Source: Candidatus Rubrimentiphilum sp.
Lineage (GTDB): Bacteria; Vulcanimicrobiota; Vulcanimicrobiia; Vulcanimicrobiales; Vulcanimicrobiaceae
NCBI GenBank assembly: GCA_035710515.1
Contig: DASTDE010000001.1
Location: 682,001 to 746,000, forward strand
Length of the DNA: 64,000 bases
Direction of reading: 5' to 3'
How positions within the stretch are numbered: the stretch's first letter is position 1; every line of letters starts with the position of its first letter. Positions 25,573 through 34,487 of this stretch are shown piece after piece. The notes under the pieces are model-generated. The model was not told where the DNA came from and searched no databases. It saw only the letters and a list, made by a program, of their open reading frames with translations. The translations under genes were made by a program, and so were the position numbers.

Positions 25573-26607
25573 ATGCCGACTGCGATTCTCGACTTTGTCC
25601 GCAATGCGAAAGCCAAGGGCGTTGACGATGATGCCATCACTATGGTCCTGCGCCAGCGAGGCTGGTCAGATGGAAAAATCTACGACGCGCTGACCGCCTA
25701 TTACGAGGAGTCGCTCGGCTTTGCGGCGCCGGCGCGCGGCGGGCGCGCAGAGAGCGCCCGGGAAGCGTTTTTCTACCTCTTAAGCTTTGCGATGCTCGGC
25801 GTGTGGGTCGTAGCGCTCGTGTGGCTTGGCGACATGCTGATCGATCGCGCCTTTCCAAACCCGCTCGATTATTCGACGAGTTACGACCGCTCGAATATCG
25901 CTTGGCAGATGGCCAGCATCATCATCGCGTTTCCCATCTACCTGTGGATTGGCTATTTGCTCTCGCGCGAGGTCGCGAAGCGGCCCGAGACGCTCGATTC
26001 TGGCGTTCGTAAGTGGCTGACGTACATTGCGCTGGTGATTACCGCGGGCACACTAGTGGGCGACGGCGTCTGGTTCTTGACGACGTTTCTAACCGGCGAC
26101 ATATCCCAGCGATTTATCTTCAAAGCGATTATGTTGTTTGTCATCGTGGGCTGCGTGTATTGGTACTATCTCGCAACCATTCGCACCGATCGCCCGGCCG
26201 GGAGCTACGATCGCACGTTCGGGTCGCTCGCGACCGTGGGGGTTGTGCTCGCGGTTATCCTAGGATTTGTTGGCATCGGCTCGCCCTCGCACGGCCTCGG
26301 CTTGAATTACGATAATCAGCGCACGAGCGATCTTTACTGGCTTGCGAATACCGTCCGGCAGGACTATGCCTCGCAAAAGCAGCTTCCAAGCTCGTTAGCA
26401 GCCATCGATCCGAGGTCGACGCACGCGCGCGATCCGCAGGGCAAACCCTATACGTACATCCCGGGGACAGGCCCGAATTACAAGCTGTGCGCGACCTTCG
26501 AAACCGATACGAGCGGCAACACGCACGATTTTTGGCGACACGGACAAGGCGTCTGGTGCTATCGGATGAACGCGACGGCGTTCCCGGCCTTCCCCCAGAA
26601 TAACTAG
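25573..26607 (+). CDS. membrane protein with DUF5671-like spans and pilin-like C-terminus
   Basis: Protein of 344 aa. The first 50 residues form a helical cytoplasmic domain (DAITMVLRQRGWSDGKIYDAL), a pattern seen before DUF5671 membrane regions. Five or six membrane spans follow (about 60-235). The last 90 residues are soluble (YDNQRTSDLYWLANTVRQDY...LPSSLAAID...YIPGTG) and resemble the C-terminal part of proteins annotated with type IV pilin-like or DUF5671 folds. It starts 32 nt after the exported protein gene. Function unknown. Confidence 0.6.
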   Translation: MPTAILDFVRNAKAKGVDDDAITMVLRQRGWSDGKIYDALTAYYEESLGFAAPARGGRAESAREAFFYLLSFAMLGVWVVALVWLGDMLIDRAFPNPLDYSTSYDRSNIAWQMASIIIAFPIYLWIGYLLSREVAKRPETLDSGVRKWLTYIALVITAGTLVGDGVWFLTTFLTGDISQRFIFKAIMLFVIVGCVYWYYLATIRTDRPAGSYDRTFGSLATVGVVLAVILGFVGIGSPSHGLGLNYDNQRTSDLYWLANTVRQDYASQKQLPSSLAAIDPRSTHARDPQGKPYTYIPGTGPNYKLCATFETDTSGNTHDFWRHGQGVWCYRMNATAFPAFPQNN

Positions 26608-26609
26608 CC

Positions 26610-27902
26610 TTAGAGAGCGGCTAGCGAGTCTGTGAACGCTTTTAAGAACTCGGTCGTGTCGCTGTCGTCGAAGATCAGCGGCGGCTGAATGCGCAGGACG
26701 TTGCCGAACCGGCCGCCTTTGCCGATCAGCACATTGCGCTTACGCATCTCCTCGAGCATCTTCGTCGCCTCGGCCGGCGCATAGGCTTTCGTCTGCGGAT
26801 CCTTCACGAGCTCGACGCCAATCATCAGGCCGTGGCCGCGGACGTCGCCCATGATGGGGTAGCGTTTTTGCAGGTCGCGTAGCCCGGCGAGCAGCTTCTC
26901 GCCCTGGCGCTTTGCGTTCGCGATAAGGTTGCGTTTTTCGATGACCTCGATCGTCACGCGCGCGGCGCGCGACGAGATCGGATTCCCGCCGAACGTATTG
27001 ATGTGCGGGCCTTTGAAAATGTCCGCAAGTTCCGGGCGGGTGATCGTGATGCCGATCGGCATGCCGCTGGCCAATCCCTTGGCGGACGTGATGATATCTG
27101 GCACGACACCGTAGGTGCCGGTGATGCCGAACATGCCGTCGCCCAGGCGTCCCCACCCGGTTTGCACCTCGTCGGCGATAAGCAGCGTGCCAAACGGTTC
27201 AAGCGTTTCTTTCAGGACTTTGTAGTACTCGTCCGGCGGCGTAATGATGCCGCCGACGCCCGCGATCGTTTCGGCGATCATGGCGGCGGGGTTGCCATTG
27301 GTCGCCGTTTCGATGACGCGCTTCGCAGCCTTCGCGCACGCGATGCCGCAGGACGGATACGTCATGCCGAGGGGGCAGCGATAGCAATACGGATTCGGCA
27401 CGAATGCCACGTGCGGAACCTGCGGTCCAAAGTTGCGCCAATTGCTTTGCCCGGCCATGGCGACGGTGTAGAGCGTGCGCCCGTGGTACGCGTGTTCGAG
27501 CGCCAGGAAATCCGGCGAATTCTTGAATAGGCGCGCGACCAGCGCGGCCATTTCGTTTGCCTCGGAGCCGGAGTTGGCGAAGAAGCTCTTGGTCATGCCT
27601 TCGGGCGCGACGTCGGCCACTTTCTCGGCGAGATCCAGCATCTCGTCCGTTAGGTAGAGCGTCGAAACGTGCGTCAGCTTCTTGGCCTGATCGGCGACCG
27701 CTTGCGTAACTTCGGTTTCACCGTAGCCCAGCGTGTTGGTCGCGATGCCGGCGAACGCATCGAGGTACTCGTTGCCCTCGTCGTCGCGAACGCGTGTGCC
27801 CTCGCCGCCGACCAGCGTCAGCGGCTGCTCGTAGTAGGTTTGCTGCGCGGCAAAAAGATGTTTCTTGGCGCGCTCGGCGTTCTTTTTCTTGAGCAGTTGC
27901 AT
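26610..27902 (-). CDS. class III PLP aminotransferase, probably beta-alanine (or 3-aminoisobutyrate) specific
   Basis: Omega-aminotransferase of 430 aa. PLP motifs include NSGSEANE, HGRT, the cofactor-binding ADEVQTGWGR and the Schiff-base lysine in TSAKGLASG. The family covers AGXT2-like and beta-alanine:pyruvate aminotransferases. It is the last gene of the pyrimidine operon, where it should convert beta-alanine from uracil (or 3-aminoisobutyrate from thymine) to malonate semialdehyde (or methylmalonate semialdehyde). The mmsA gene at the other end of the operon would then make the acyl-CoA. Specificity is inferred from context. Confidence 0.85.
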   Translation of the reverse strand: MQLLKKKNAERAKKHLFAAQQTYYEQPLTLVGGEGTRVRDDEGNEYLDAFAGIATNTLGYGETEVTQAVADQAKKLTHVSTLYLTDEMLDLAEKVADVAPEGMTKSFFANSGSEANEMAALVARLFKNSPDFLALEHAYHGRTLYTVAMAGQSNWRNFGPQVPHVAFVPNPYCYRCPLGMTYPSCGIACAKAAKRVIETATNGNPAAMIAETIAGVGGIITPPDEYYKVLKETLEPFGTLLIADEVQTGWGRLGDGMFGITGTYGVVPDIITSAKGLASGMPIGITITRPELADIFKGPHINTFGGNPISSRAARVTIEVIEKRNLIANAKRQGEKLLAGLRDLQKRYPIMGDVRGHGLMIGVELVKDPQTKAYAPAEATKMLEEMRKRNVLIGKGGRFGNVLRIQPPLIFDDSDTTEFLKAFTDSLAAL

Positions 27903-27904
27903 GG

Positions 27905-29410
27905 TCAGGCCTCCGTGGTTATGGCGTCAAATTGTTCTTCGGTGATGATTGACCGGTCCCCGCGCATCAGCAGCCAGTAGGCGAAAAGGCCGCCCAACAG
28001 GCTGAAAATCCAGCCGCCGCTCCATAAGAAATGCACCGGCGTGATGAAAAAGCCGAGCAGCGCAATGCCCCAGCCGACGACTAATGCGCCGACTGCGCGC
28101 AAGTTGAAACCGCCGGCATAAGCGTAGATTCCGCGCGGACTGTAGAGCTGTGCGAGATCCAACCGGCGCTTGCGTACCAGCCAGTAATCGGCGATCGCGA
28201 TGCCGTCAAAGGCGCCGAGCATCAAGCCGTACGTGCCGAGCCACAGGAAAACGTATGTCTGCGACGTCTCGAGCACTTTCCACGGCTGCAGTACGAGGCT
28301 GAGCAGCCCGGTTAGCACGGCGCCGATTGCGAAGTTGATGTAGCGCGGCCAAAGGTTCTCGAACGCGCGCGCAGGCGCCATCACGTTCGCCCCGACGTTG
28401 ATCGTCACCGATGACAGGATCACGATAATGCCGGCAATCACAATAACCGCGAGCGGGAACTTTTCAATCAAATCAACCGGATTCCAAATGGCTTTTCCGT
28501 AGATTTGAACCGTCGCCGATGTCACCGCGATACCGAGGAAGGAGAAGAGTGCCATCGCGAGCGGCATCGATAGAATTTGTCCCAGCATTTGTCCGCGCTG
28601 CGTCTTCGCGTAGCGCGTGTAATCCGGAATATTCAGCGCGAGCGTCGCCCAGAAGCCGATCACACCGACAACCGACGGCAAGAATTGGATCCAAAACTGC
28701 GTGCCATGGATCGTTGCCGGCGCCGCGAGCATCGGACCAAATCCACCCGCGGTGCGGGCCGCCCATGCAAGCAAAGCAATGGCGGCAATGCCGACCGTTG
28801 GTGCGGCGATCTGCGCGAGACGTCCGATTGCCTGCGGCCCGCGCATCGCGATGGCGACGTTCAACAACCAGAAGAGCGCGAAGGCGAGCCACGTGTGTTC
28901 TTGGTAATCACCCCATGGCGCGCTTAGTCCGCGCCATGCAGGCAAGACGGTCGAAAGAATCGCGTCCAGCGCTTGTCCGCCGAACCACGAGTTGATGCCG
29001 AACCAGCCCGCGGCGATAAGCGCTCGCGCAATCGCCGGAATGTGCGCGCCGCGCGTTCCGAACCACAAACGGGCGAAGACGGGGTAGGGAATTCCGTATT
29101 TCGTGCCCGCGTGTGAAACGAACAGAATCGCGCTCAGGACGATGACGCTTCCAAGGAAGATCGCAAGAACGGCTTCCCACCAGTTCATGCCGATCGAAAT
29201 CATGCTGCCGGCAAGCGTGTAGGTGGGGATGCACAGACACATCCCGATCCACAGCGAGGCGAATTTCGAACCGGGCCAGGTGTGTTCGGCGAGCGTGCAC
29301 GGGCGCAGATCGTCGTTCCACATCGAATGGTTTTGCGCGGCTTGATCGTGCGCCGCGCCGGTTAGCACGACGATGTCGCCGGCGCGTACTTGTGTTGCGT
29401 TCGCTTCCAA
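27905..29410 (-). CDS. NCS1-family nucleobase (uracil/cytosine/allantoin-type) permease
   Basis: Membrane transporter of 501 aa with about 12 spans. The N-terminal block NDDLRPCTLAEHTW and the first-helix pattern WIGMCLCIPTYTLAGSM are typical of NCS1 symporters for uracil, hydantoin or allantoin. It lies between the beta-ureidopropionase and aminotransferase genes with 2-nt gaps on both sides, so it is most likely the uptake system for the pyrimidines that the operon degrades. Confidence 0.88.
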   Translation of the reverse strand: MEANATQVRAGDIVVLTGAAHDQAAQNHSMWNDDLRPCTLAEHTWPGSKFASLWIGMCLCIPTYTLAGSMISIGMNWWEAVLAIFLGSVIVLSAILFVSHAGTKYGIPYPVFARLWFGTRGAHIPAIARALIAAGWFGINSWFGGQALDAILSTVLPAWRGLSAPWGDYQEHTWLAFALFWLLNVAIAMRGPQAIGRLAQIAAPTVGIAAIALLAWAARTAGGFGPMLAAPATIHGTQFWIQFLPSVVGVIGFWATLALNIPDYTRYAKTQRGQMLGQILSMPLAMALFSFLGIAVTSATVQIYGKAIWNPVDLIEKFPLAVIVIAGIIVILSSVTINVGANVMAPARAFENLWPRYINFAIGAVLTGLLSLVLQPWKVLETSQTYVFLWLGTYGLMLGAFDGIAIADYWLVRKRRLDLAQLYSPRGIYAYAGGFNLRAVGALVVGWGIALLGFFITPVHFLWSGGWIFSLLGGLFAYWLLMRGDRSIITEEQFDAITTEA

Positions 29411-29412
29411 GG

Positions 29413-30297
29413 CTAGACCTGAACGAGGTCGTCGTACGTCTCGGGACGACGGTCGCGATAGAATTGCCAGGTGTTGCGCACTTCGGTAATCAGGTTGCGG
29501 TCCATCACGCCGATGACGACTTCGTCCTTATCGCGGCTGCCGACCGCCACGAAGTTTCCGCGTGGGTCGACGAGGTACGACTGGCCGTAAAACTCACCCA
29601 TGTTCCAGGGTGTCTCCACGCCGACACGGTTGATCGCGCCGACGTAATAGCCGTTGGCAACTGCGTGCGCAGGCTGTTCGAGCTTCCACAGGTATTCGGA
29701 GAGCCCGGCGACCGTTGCCGACGGATTGAAGATGATCTCGGCGCCGTGCAAGCCGAGCATGCGCGCGCCTTCAGGGAAATGGCGATCGTAACAAATGTAA
29801 ACGCCGACCTTGGCAAAGGCCGTGTCGAACACCGGATAGCCGAGGTTTCCTGGACGGAAGTAATACTTTTCCCAGAATCCGCAGCCGGCCGGCCCGGCTT
29901 GGACCTGCGGAATGTGGTGCTTGCGGTATTTGCCGAGATATTTGCCGTCCGCGTCGATGACGGCGGCGGTGTTGTAATAGACGCCCGCGAAATCTTCCTC
30001 GTACATCGGAATGACCAGCACCATGCCGGTTTCTTTGGCGATGCCTTGCATGAGCTTGGTCGTCGGTCCGTCGGGAATCTGTTCGACTGCTTCGTACCAC
30101 TTCGGTGTCTGCTCCGTGCAGAAGTACGGCCCGTAAAACAGCTCCTGTAAGCACACGATCTGCGCGCCTTTTTTCTTCGCCTCGTGAATCAGCTTCACGT
30201 GCTTGTCGATAGCCTCTTTTTTATGAACCGCCACCGGTTGCGCGCCATCCGTATCGTGGTGCGTCTGAATCAGACCGATCGTTACTTTAGATTCCAT
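29413..30297 (-). CDS. pydC: beta-ureidopropionase (N-carbamoyl-beta-alanine amidohydrolase), nitrilase superfamily
   Basis: Third step of reductive pyrimidine breakdown: N-carbamoyl-beta-alanine to beta-alanine, CO2 and ammonia. The 294-aa protein has the nitrilase triad: Glu in CLQELF (about 48), Lys in KYRKHHIP (about 134), and Cys in YICYDRHFPE (about 168). The context CTEQ and RKHHIP matches carbamoylase members. It sits two bases upstream of the permease gene. Confidence 0.9.
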   Translation of the reverse strand: MESKVTIGLIQTHHDTDGAQPVAVHKKEAIDKHVKLIHEAKKKGAQIVCLQELFYGPYFCTEQTPKWYEAVEQIPDGPTTKLMQGIAKETGMVLVIPMYEEDFAGVYYNTAAVIDADGKYLGKYRKHHIPQVQAGPAGCGFWEKYYFRPGNLGYPVFDTAFAKVGVYICYDRHFPEGARMLGLHGAEIIFNPSATVAGLSEYLWKLEQPAHAVANGYYVGAINRVGVETPWNMGEFYGQSYLVDPRGNFVAVGSRDKDEVVIGVMDRNLITEVRNTWQFYRDRRPETYDDLVQV

Positions 30298-30313
30298 TAT
30301 TCTCCGTTAAGCG

Positions 30314-30372
30314 CCCCTCGTTACCTCGGGGTCCTTCGATACCTCAGGATGACAACTCAGTCAGGATGACAA
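30314..30372. repeat. dispersed intergenic repeat, copy 4
   Basis: Lies between pydC and hydA: TACCTCGGGGTCCTTCGATA then CCTCAGGATGACA and a second CAGGATGACA. It is nearly identical to copies 5 and 6 in the same operon. Confidence 0.75.
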
Positions 30373-30375
30373 CCG

Positions 30376-31764
30376 TTACATCGTAACTGGATAGAAGCGT
30401 TCGCTCTTTATGTGTTTGCCCGCGCCCTTTGTGCCGACGAATTTGTCGCCGTCGGCCACCATTTTGCCGCGTGAGAAGACATAGCGCGGGCGGCCTTCGA
30501 CCGTCATGCCTTCGAAGACGTTGTTGTCTACATTTAAGTGATGGCTCTTGGCGGAAATCGTGCGCTTTTTCTTCGGGTCCCACACGACGATGTCGGCGTC
30601 GCTGCCGACCGCAATGGTGCCTTTGCGCGGGAAGAGTCCGAAGAATTTCGCGGGATTGGTCGAGCATAGCGCCACGAATTGATTCGGGCCGAGCACGCCG
30701 CTATTCACGCCGGCTTGCCAGAGAATCGCCAGGCGATCTTCGGCGGTCGGCGCGCCGTTCGGAATCTTTGAAAAATCGTTCTTGCCGAGTTCTTTTTGCC
30801 CGCAAAGATTGAACGAACAGTGATCGGAGCCGAAGCTGTGCAGCTCCATATTCTTGAGCTTGCGCAGCAGCACGTTCTGATTCCACTTTTCGCGAATCGG
30901 CGGCGAGAGCACGTATTTAGCGCCCTCAAAGTTGGGGCGCTCGTAATCGGTGAAGTCGCAAACCAGATACTGCGGGCACGTTTCCCCGTAGACCGGCAGT
31001 CCTCGCTTGCGTCCGTCGCTAATCGCATCGGCCGCCATGGCACTGCTGACATGCACCACATAGAGCGGCGCGCCGGCGATTTCGGCGAGGCGAATCGCGC
31101 GATGGGTCGCCTCTCCTTCGCACTCGACCGGACGCGTCAGCGCGTGCCATTTCGGCTCGGTCTTGCCTTCGGCCAGCGCTTGTTTCGTGATGACCTCAAT
31201 CACGTCGCCGTTCTCGGCGTGCACTTGCACCAGACCGCCGGCGTCGCGGCAAGTCTGCAGCGTTTTGAAGATGGTCTCGTCATCGACGTACAGCACGTGC
31301 TTGTACGCCATAAACACTTTGAACGAGTTCACGCCTTGCGCGATCATCTTCGGAATCTCGGCCATCGTCTCGTCGCGGCCGTCGGCGATCGTGAGATGGA
31401 AGGCGTAGTCGATGACTGCCTTGCCGCCGGCTTTCTCTTTCCATTTGTCGAGCGCGTTCTGCAGTGAATCGCCGCGCGCGTGGAGGGCAAAATCCACGAC
31501 TGTCGTCGTGCCGCCCATGGCTGCGCCGCGCGTACCCGTTTCGAAATCATCCGCTGTAACCGTTCCGCCGAACGGCATGTCGAAATGCGTATGCGGGTCG
31601 ATGCCGCCCGGAAACACGTAAGCGCCGCTTGCGTCGATGACGTCGTGCTTGCCTTTGTCCAGGTCGTTGCCAATCGTGGCGATGGTTTCGCCTTCGATGA
31701 GCACGTCGGCGTTATAGGTATCGGTCGCGGTTACAACGGTACCGTTGTGGATTAAAGTGCCCAA
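30376..31764 (-). CDS. hydA: dihydropyrimidinase
   Basis: Opens 5,6-dihydrouracil/thymine to N-carbamoyl-beta-amino acids. The 462-aa amidohydrolase has the binuclear metal site: DPHTHFDMPF (about 57-66), the carbamylated lysine in SFKVFMAYK (about 147-155), a His in VHAENGD, a His in VVHVSS, and an Asp in SFGSDHCSF. Dihydropyrimidinases, unlike D-hydantoinases of other clades, are found next to preTA as here. Confidence 0.92.
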   Translation of the reverse strand: MGTLIHNGTVVTATDTYNADVLIEGETIATIGNDLDKGKHDVIDASGAYVFPGGIDPHTHFDMPFGGTVTADDFETGTRGAAMGGTTTVVDFALHARGDSLQNALDKWKEKAGGKAVIDYAFHLTIADGRDETMAEIPKMIAQGVNSFKVFMAYKHVLYVDDETIFKTLQTCRDAGGLVQVHAENGDVIEVITKQALAEGKTEPKWHALTRPVECEGEATHRAIRLAEIAGAPLYVVHVSSAMAADAISDGRKRGLPVYGETCPQYLVCDFTDYERPNFEGAKYVLSPPIREKWNQNVLLRKLKNMELHSFGSDHCSFNLCGQKELGKNDFSKIPNGAPTAEDRLAILWQAGVNSGVLGPNQFVALCSTNPAKFFGLFPRKGTIAVGSDADIVVWDPKKKRTISAKSHHLNVDNNVFEGMTVEGRPRYVFSRGKMVADGDKFVGTKGAGKHIKSERFYPVTM

Positions 31765-31774
31765 GTGTCACGCA

Positions 31775-31830
31775 CCCCTCGATACCTCGGGGTCCTTCGA
31801 TACCTCAGGATGACAACTCTCAGGATGACA
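31775..31830. repeat. dispersed intergenic repeat, copy 5
   Basis: Occupies almost the entire gap between hydA and preA. Same unit as copies 4 and 6 (CCCCTCGATACCTCGGGGTC, then CTTCGATACCTCAGGATGAC). Confidence 0.75.
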
Positions 31831-33082
31831 CTCCTTCTAAACGTAAGCTGCGTTGCTTCCACGATTCGGGTGGCAGGCCGGTGTCAATTTCGATCATCTC
31901 GATGCATTGCTCGACCGGGCACACCATCTGGCAGAGGTTGCAGCCGACGCATTCCTGTTCGTCGACCACCAGCGTGCTCGAACCGTTGTTGGAGATCCGG
32001 TCGATGCACTGGTGCGCCGCGTCTTCGCAGGCAACGTAGCACTTGTTGCAGTGGATGCACTTGTCTTGGTCGATCCGTGCGATGATCTTGTAGTTGAGAT
32101 TGAGATTCTCCCAGGTCGTAATCCGGTTCGCGGATTTGCCGACCAGGTCTTGGACGCTCGCGAGGCCGCGCTCGTCCAAATAATTATTCAGCCCGTCGAT
32201 CATGTCTTCGACGATGCGGAAGCCGTGGTGCATGGCCGCCGTGCAGACTTGCACGTTGCTTGCGCCTAAGAGCAAGAATTCAGCGGCGTCCTTCCACGTC
32301 TCGATGCCGCCGATGCCGGAAATCGGAATGCGCACTTCCGGGTCGCGCGCGCAATCGTTGACCATATTGAGCGCAATCGGCTTGACCGCCGGCCCGCAGT
32401 ACCCGCCGTGGCTGCTCATGCCGTCCACATGCGGCACCGGGTTCCATGTCTCGAGATCGACGCCGATCAAACTGTTGATCGTGTTGATCATGCTGACCGC
32501 GTCGGCGCCACCCTCCGATGCCGCGCGCGCACCGAAACGAATGTCGGTGATATTGGGCGTGAGCTTCACAATGACCGGGACGCGCGCGACTTCTTTGGTC
32601 CATTCGGAGACTTGTTTAATGAGGTCCGGATGCTGGCCGACGGCCGAACCCATACCACGCTCGCTCATCCCGTGCGGGCAGCCGAAGTTCAGCTCGAAGC
32701 CGTCGATGTCAACTTCTTGCACGCGCTTCACGAGTTCGTGCCACGCCTTTTGCTCGCAAATTTCCATCAGCGACGCGATGATCGTGCGCTCGGGGAAGGC
32801 TTTCTTGCATTCGGCGATCTCTTTGAGATTCACGTCCAGCGGGCGATCGGTGATCAACTCGATGTTGTTCATCGCGATCATCTTGTTTTGTTTGTAGTCG
32901 AGCGCCGCGAAGCGCGACGTGACGTTGACGATCGGCGTGCCGAGCGTCTTCCAAACTGCGCCGCCCCAGCCGGCTTCGAACGCGCGCATCACTTGGTAGC
33001 CGCTATTCGTCGGCGGCGCCGATGCAAGCCAGAATGGGTTGGGGCTCTTAATGCCCGCGAGATTTGATTCTAAGTTAGCCAT
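31820..33082 (-). CDS. preA: NAD-dependent dihydropyrimidine dehydrogenase subunit PreA
   Basis: FMN- and iron-sulfur-containing catalytic subunit that reduces uracil or thymine. Length 420 aa. The TIM barrel of the dihydroorotate dehydrogenase type contains the residues ELNFGCPHGMSERGMG and the catalytic-type Cys in that loop. Two ferredoxin clusters close the C-terminus: CIHCNKCYVAC (about 342-352) and CVGCNLCQMVC (about 383-393). Its partner PreT is the next gene upstream, separated by repeat copy 6. Confidence 0.93.
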   Translation of the reverse strand: MANLESNLAGIKSPNPFWLASAPPTNSGYQVMRAFEAGWGGAVWKTLGTPIVNVTSRFAALDYKQNKMIAMNNIELITDRPLDVNLKEIAECKKAFPERTIIASLMEICEQKAWHELVKRVQEVDIDGFELNFGCPHGMSERGMGSAVGQHPDLIKQVSEWTKEVARVPVIVKLTPNITDIRFGARAASEGGADAVSMINTINSLIGVDLETWNPVPHVDGMSSHGGYCGPAVKPIALNMVNDCARDPEVRIPISGIGGIETWKDAAEFLLLGASNVQVCTAAMHHGFRIVEDMIDGLNNYLDERGLASVQDLVGKSANRITTWENLNLNYKIIARIDQDKCIHCNKCYVACEDAAHQCIDRISNNGSSTLVVDEQECVGCNLCQMVCPVEQCIEMIEIDTGLPPESWKQRSLRLEGVSS

Positions 33083-33092
33083 ATTTCACGCA

Positions 33093-33151
33093 CCCCTCGA
33101 TACCTCGGGGTCCTTCGATACCTCAGGATGACACCACGCCTCACCATGACA
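33093..33151. repeat. dispersed intergenic repeat, copy 6
   Basis: Between preA and preT. Same unit as copies 4 and 5, with an additional CTCACCATGACA. Confidence 0.75.
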
Positions 33152-33152
33152 C

Positions 33153-34487
33153 TCACGCCGGTACCTTGCTATTGAGAAAGGCGTCAATTGCGCGGGCGGC
33201 GACTTTGCCTTGCTCGGCCACTTCAACCACCATCGCTTCGCGCATGCCTTTTTCAAAGATGCAGTCGCCTGCGGCCCAGACGCCCGGGCGCGATGTCTTC
33301 AGTTCTTCGTCAACTTGCACGACGCCGAAATCATGCGCGATTCCCAACTTGTCGAACGTTTCGATAAGCCGGCTCTGGCCGATGGCGCGAATGAACGTAT
33401 CGACGGGTTCGGTGAATTCGGTGCCGGTGATTGGCACGACGACCTCGCGGTCGCCTTGCGTTTCGATTTTCGTGCGCACGAACTCAACCGCATTCACATG
33501 CTGGTTCTGACCAATGATGCGTTTCGGCGCGCAGAAGAAGCGGAACTCGATGCCCTCTTCCTTGGCGAAGTCGTATTCGAACTGGTACGCGGTCATCTGC
33601 TCTTCGCCGCGGCGATAATAGCAAACGACGCGCGCCTCTTTGCAGCGCGAAATCGAAAGCCGCTTGGCGCAGGTCAGCGCATCGATCGCGGTGTTGCCCG
33701 CGCCGACGATGGCGACGCGTTCGCCTAAATCCGGAATCGGCAAACCCAACTTCGCGCGCTCGATAAAGTCGAGCGCATCCCAAACGCCCTCGAGATTCTC
33801 GCCCTCGATCCCGAGTTTGGGGACGTTGCCCATGCCGCAGGCTAAGATCACGGCATCGTATTCTTTCACGAGATCGTCCAGCATGACATCGAAGCCAACA
33901 AGCACGCCGGTGCGCACGTCCAGGCCCAAGCGCACGACTTGCTCGGCCTCCCACAGCGCCGTCTCGACCGAGAGGCGGAACGGTACGATTCCGTACGTGT
34001 TCAGGCCGCCGAGTTGATCTTTGGCTTCGAAGATCGTGACCGCGTGGCCAAAGCGCCGCAGATCGCGAGCCGCCGAGAGTCCGGCCGGGCCGCCGCCGAT
34101 AATCGCGACGCGCTTGCCGGTATCCGGGCCAGGCTCGAAGAGTTGAATGTCGCGTTCGGCGACGTAATCGATCGCGTGGCGTTGCAAGTCGCCAATGCGA
34201 ATCGGCGAATCGCCGGCCGCGTTGTAGACGCACGCGCCTTCGCAGAGTTCTTCGGTCGGGCAGACGCGCGCGCAGCTCGCGCCCATCGCGTTGGATTCCA
34301 TGATGGTGTACGCGCTGCCCTTAACGTTGCCGGTCGAAATTTGTTGGATGAATCCGGCGATGTCGATGTGCGTCGGACATGCGTTCATGCACGGCGCATC
34401 GTAGCAGTACAAACAGCGGTTGGCCTCGAGTTTGACCTCGATCGCCGAGAGCGGTTTGTGGATCGACTTGCCTAAGGCTTCGCTCAT
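33153..34487 (-). CDS. preT: dihydropyrimidine dehydrogenase subunit PreT (NAD-binding flavoprotein)
   Basis: Electron-input subunit for PreA, homologous to the small subunit of glutamate synthase. The 444-aa protein starts with iron-sulfur cysteines (CLYCYDAPCMNACP, about 27-40, and CARVCPTEELCEGAC), then FAD-binding GGGPAGLSAA (about 112) and NAD-binding GAGNTAID. The start codon overlaps the mmsA stop (ATGA). Confidence 0.93.
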   Translation of the reverse strand: MSEALGKSIHKPLSAIEVKLEANRCLYCYDAPCMNACPTHIDIAGFIQQISTGNVKGSAYTIMESNAMGASCARVCPTEELCEGACVYNAAGDSPIRIGDLQRHAIDYVAERDIQLFEPGPDTGKRVAIIGGGPAGLSAARDLRRFGHAVTIFEAKDQLGGLNTYGIVPFRLSVETALWEAEQVVRLGLDVRTGVLVGFDVMLDDLVKEYDAVILACGMGNVPKLGIEGENLEGVWDALDFIERAKLGLPIPDLGERVAIVGAGNTAIDALTCAKRLSISRCKEARVVCYYRRGEEQMTAYQFEYDFAKEEGIEFRFFCAPKRIIGQNQHVNAVEFVRTKIETQGDREVVVPITGTEFTEPVDTFIRAIGQSRLIETFDKLGIAHDFGVVQVDEELKTSRPGVWAAGDCIFEKGMREAMVVEVAEQGKVAARAIDAFLNSKVPA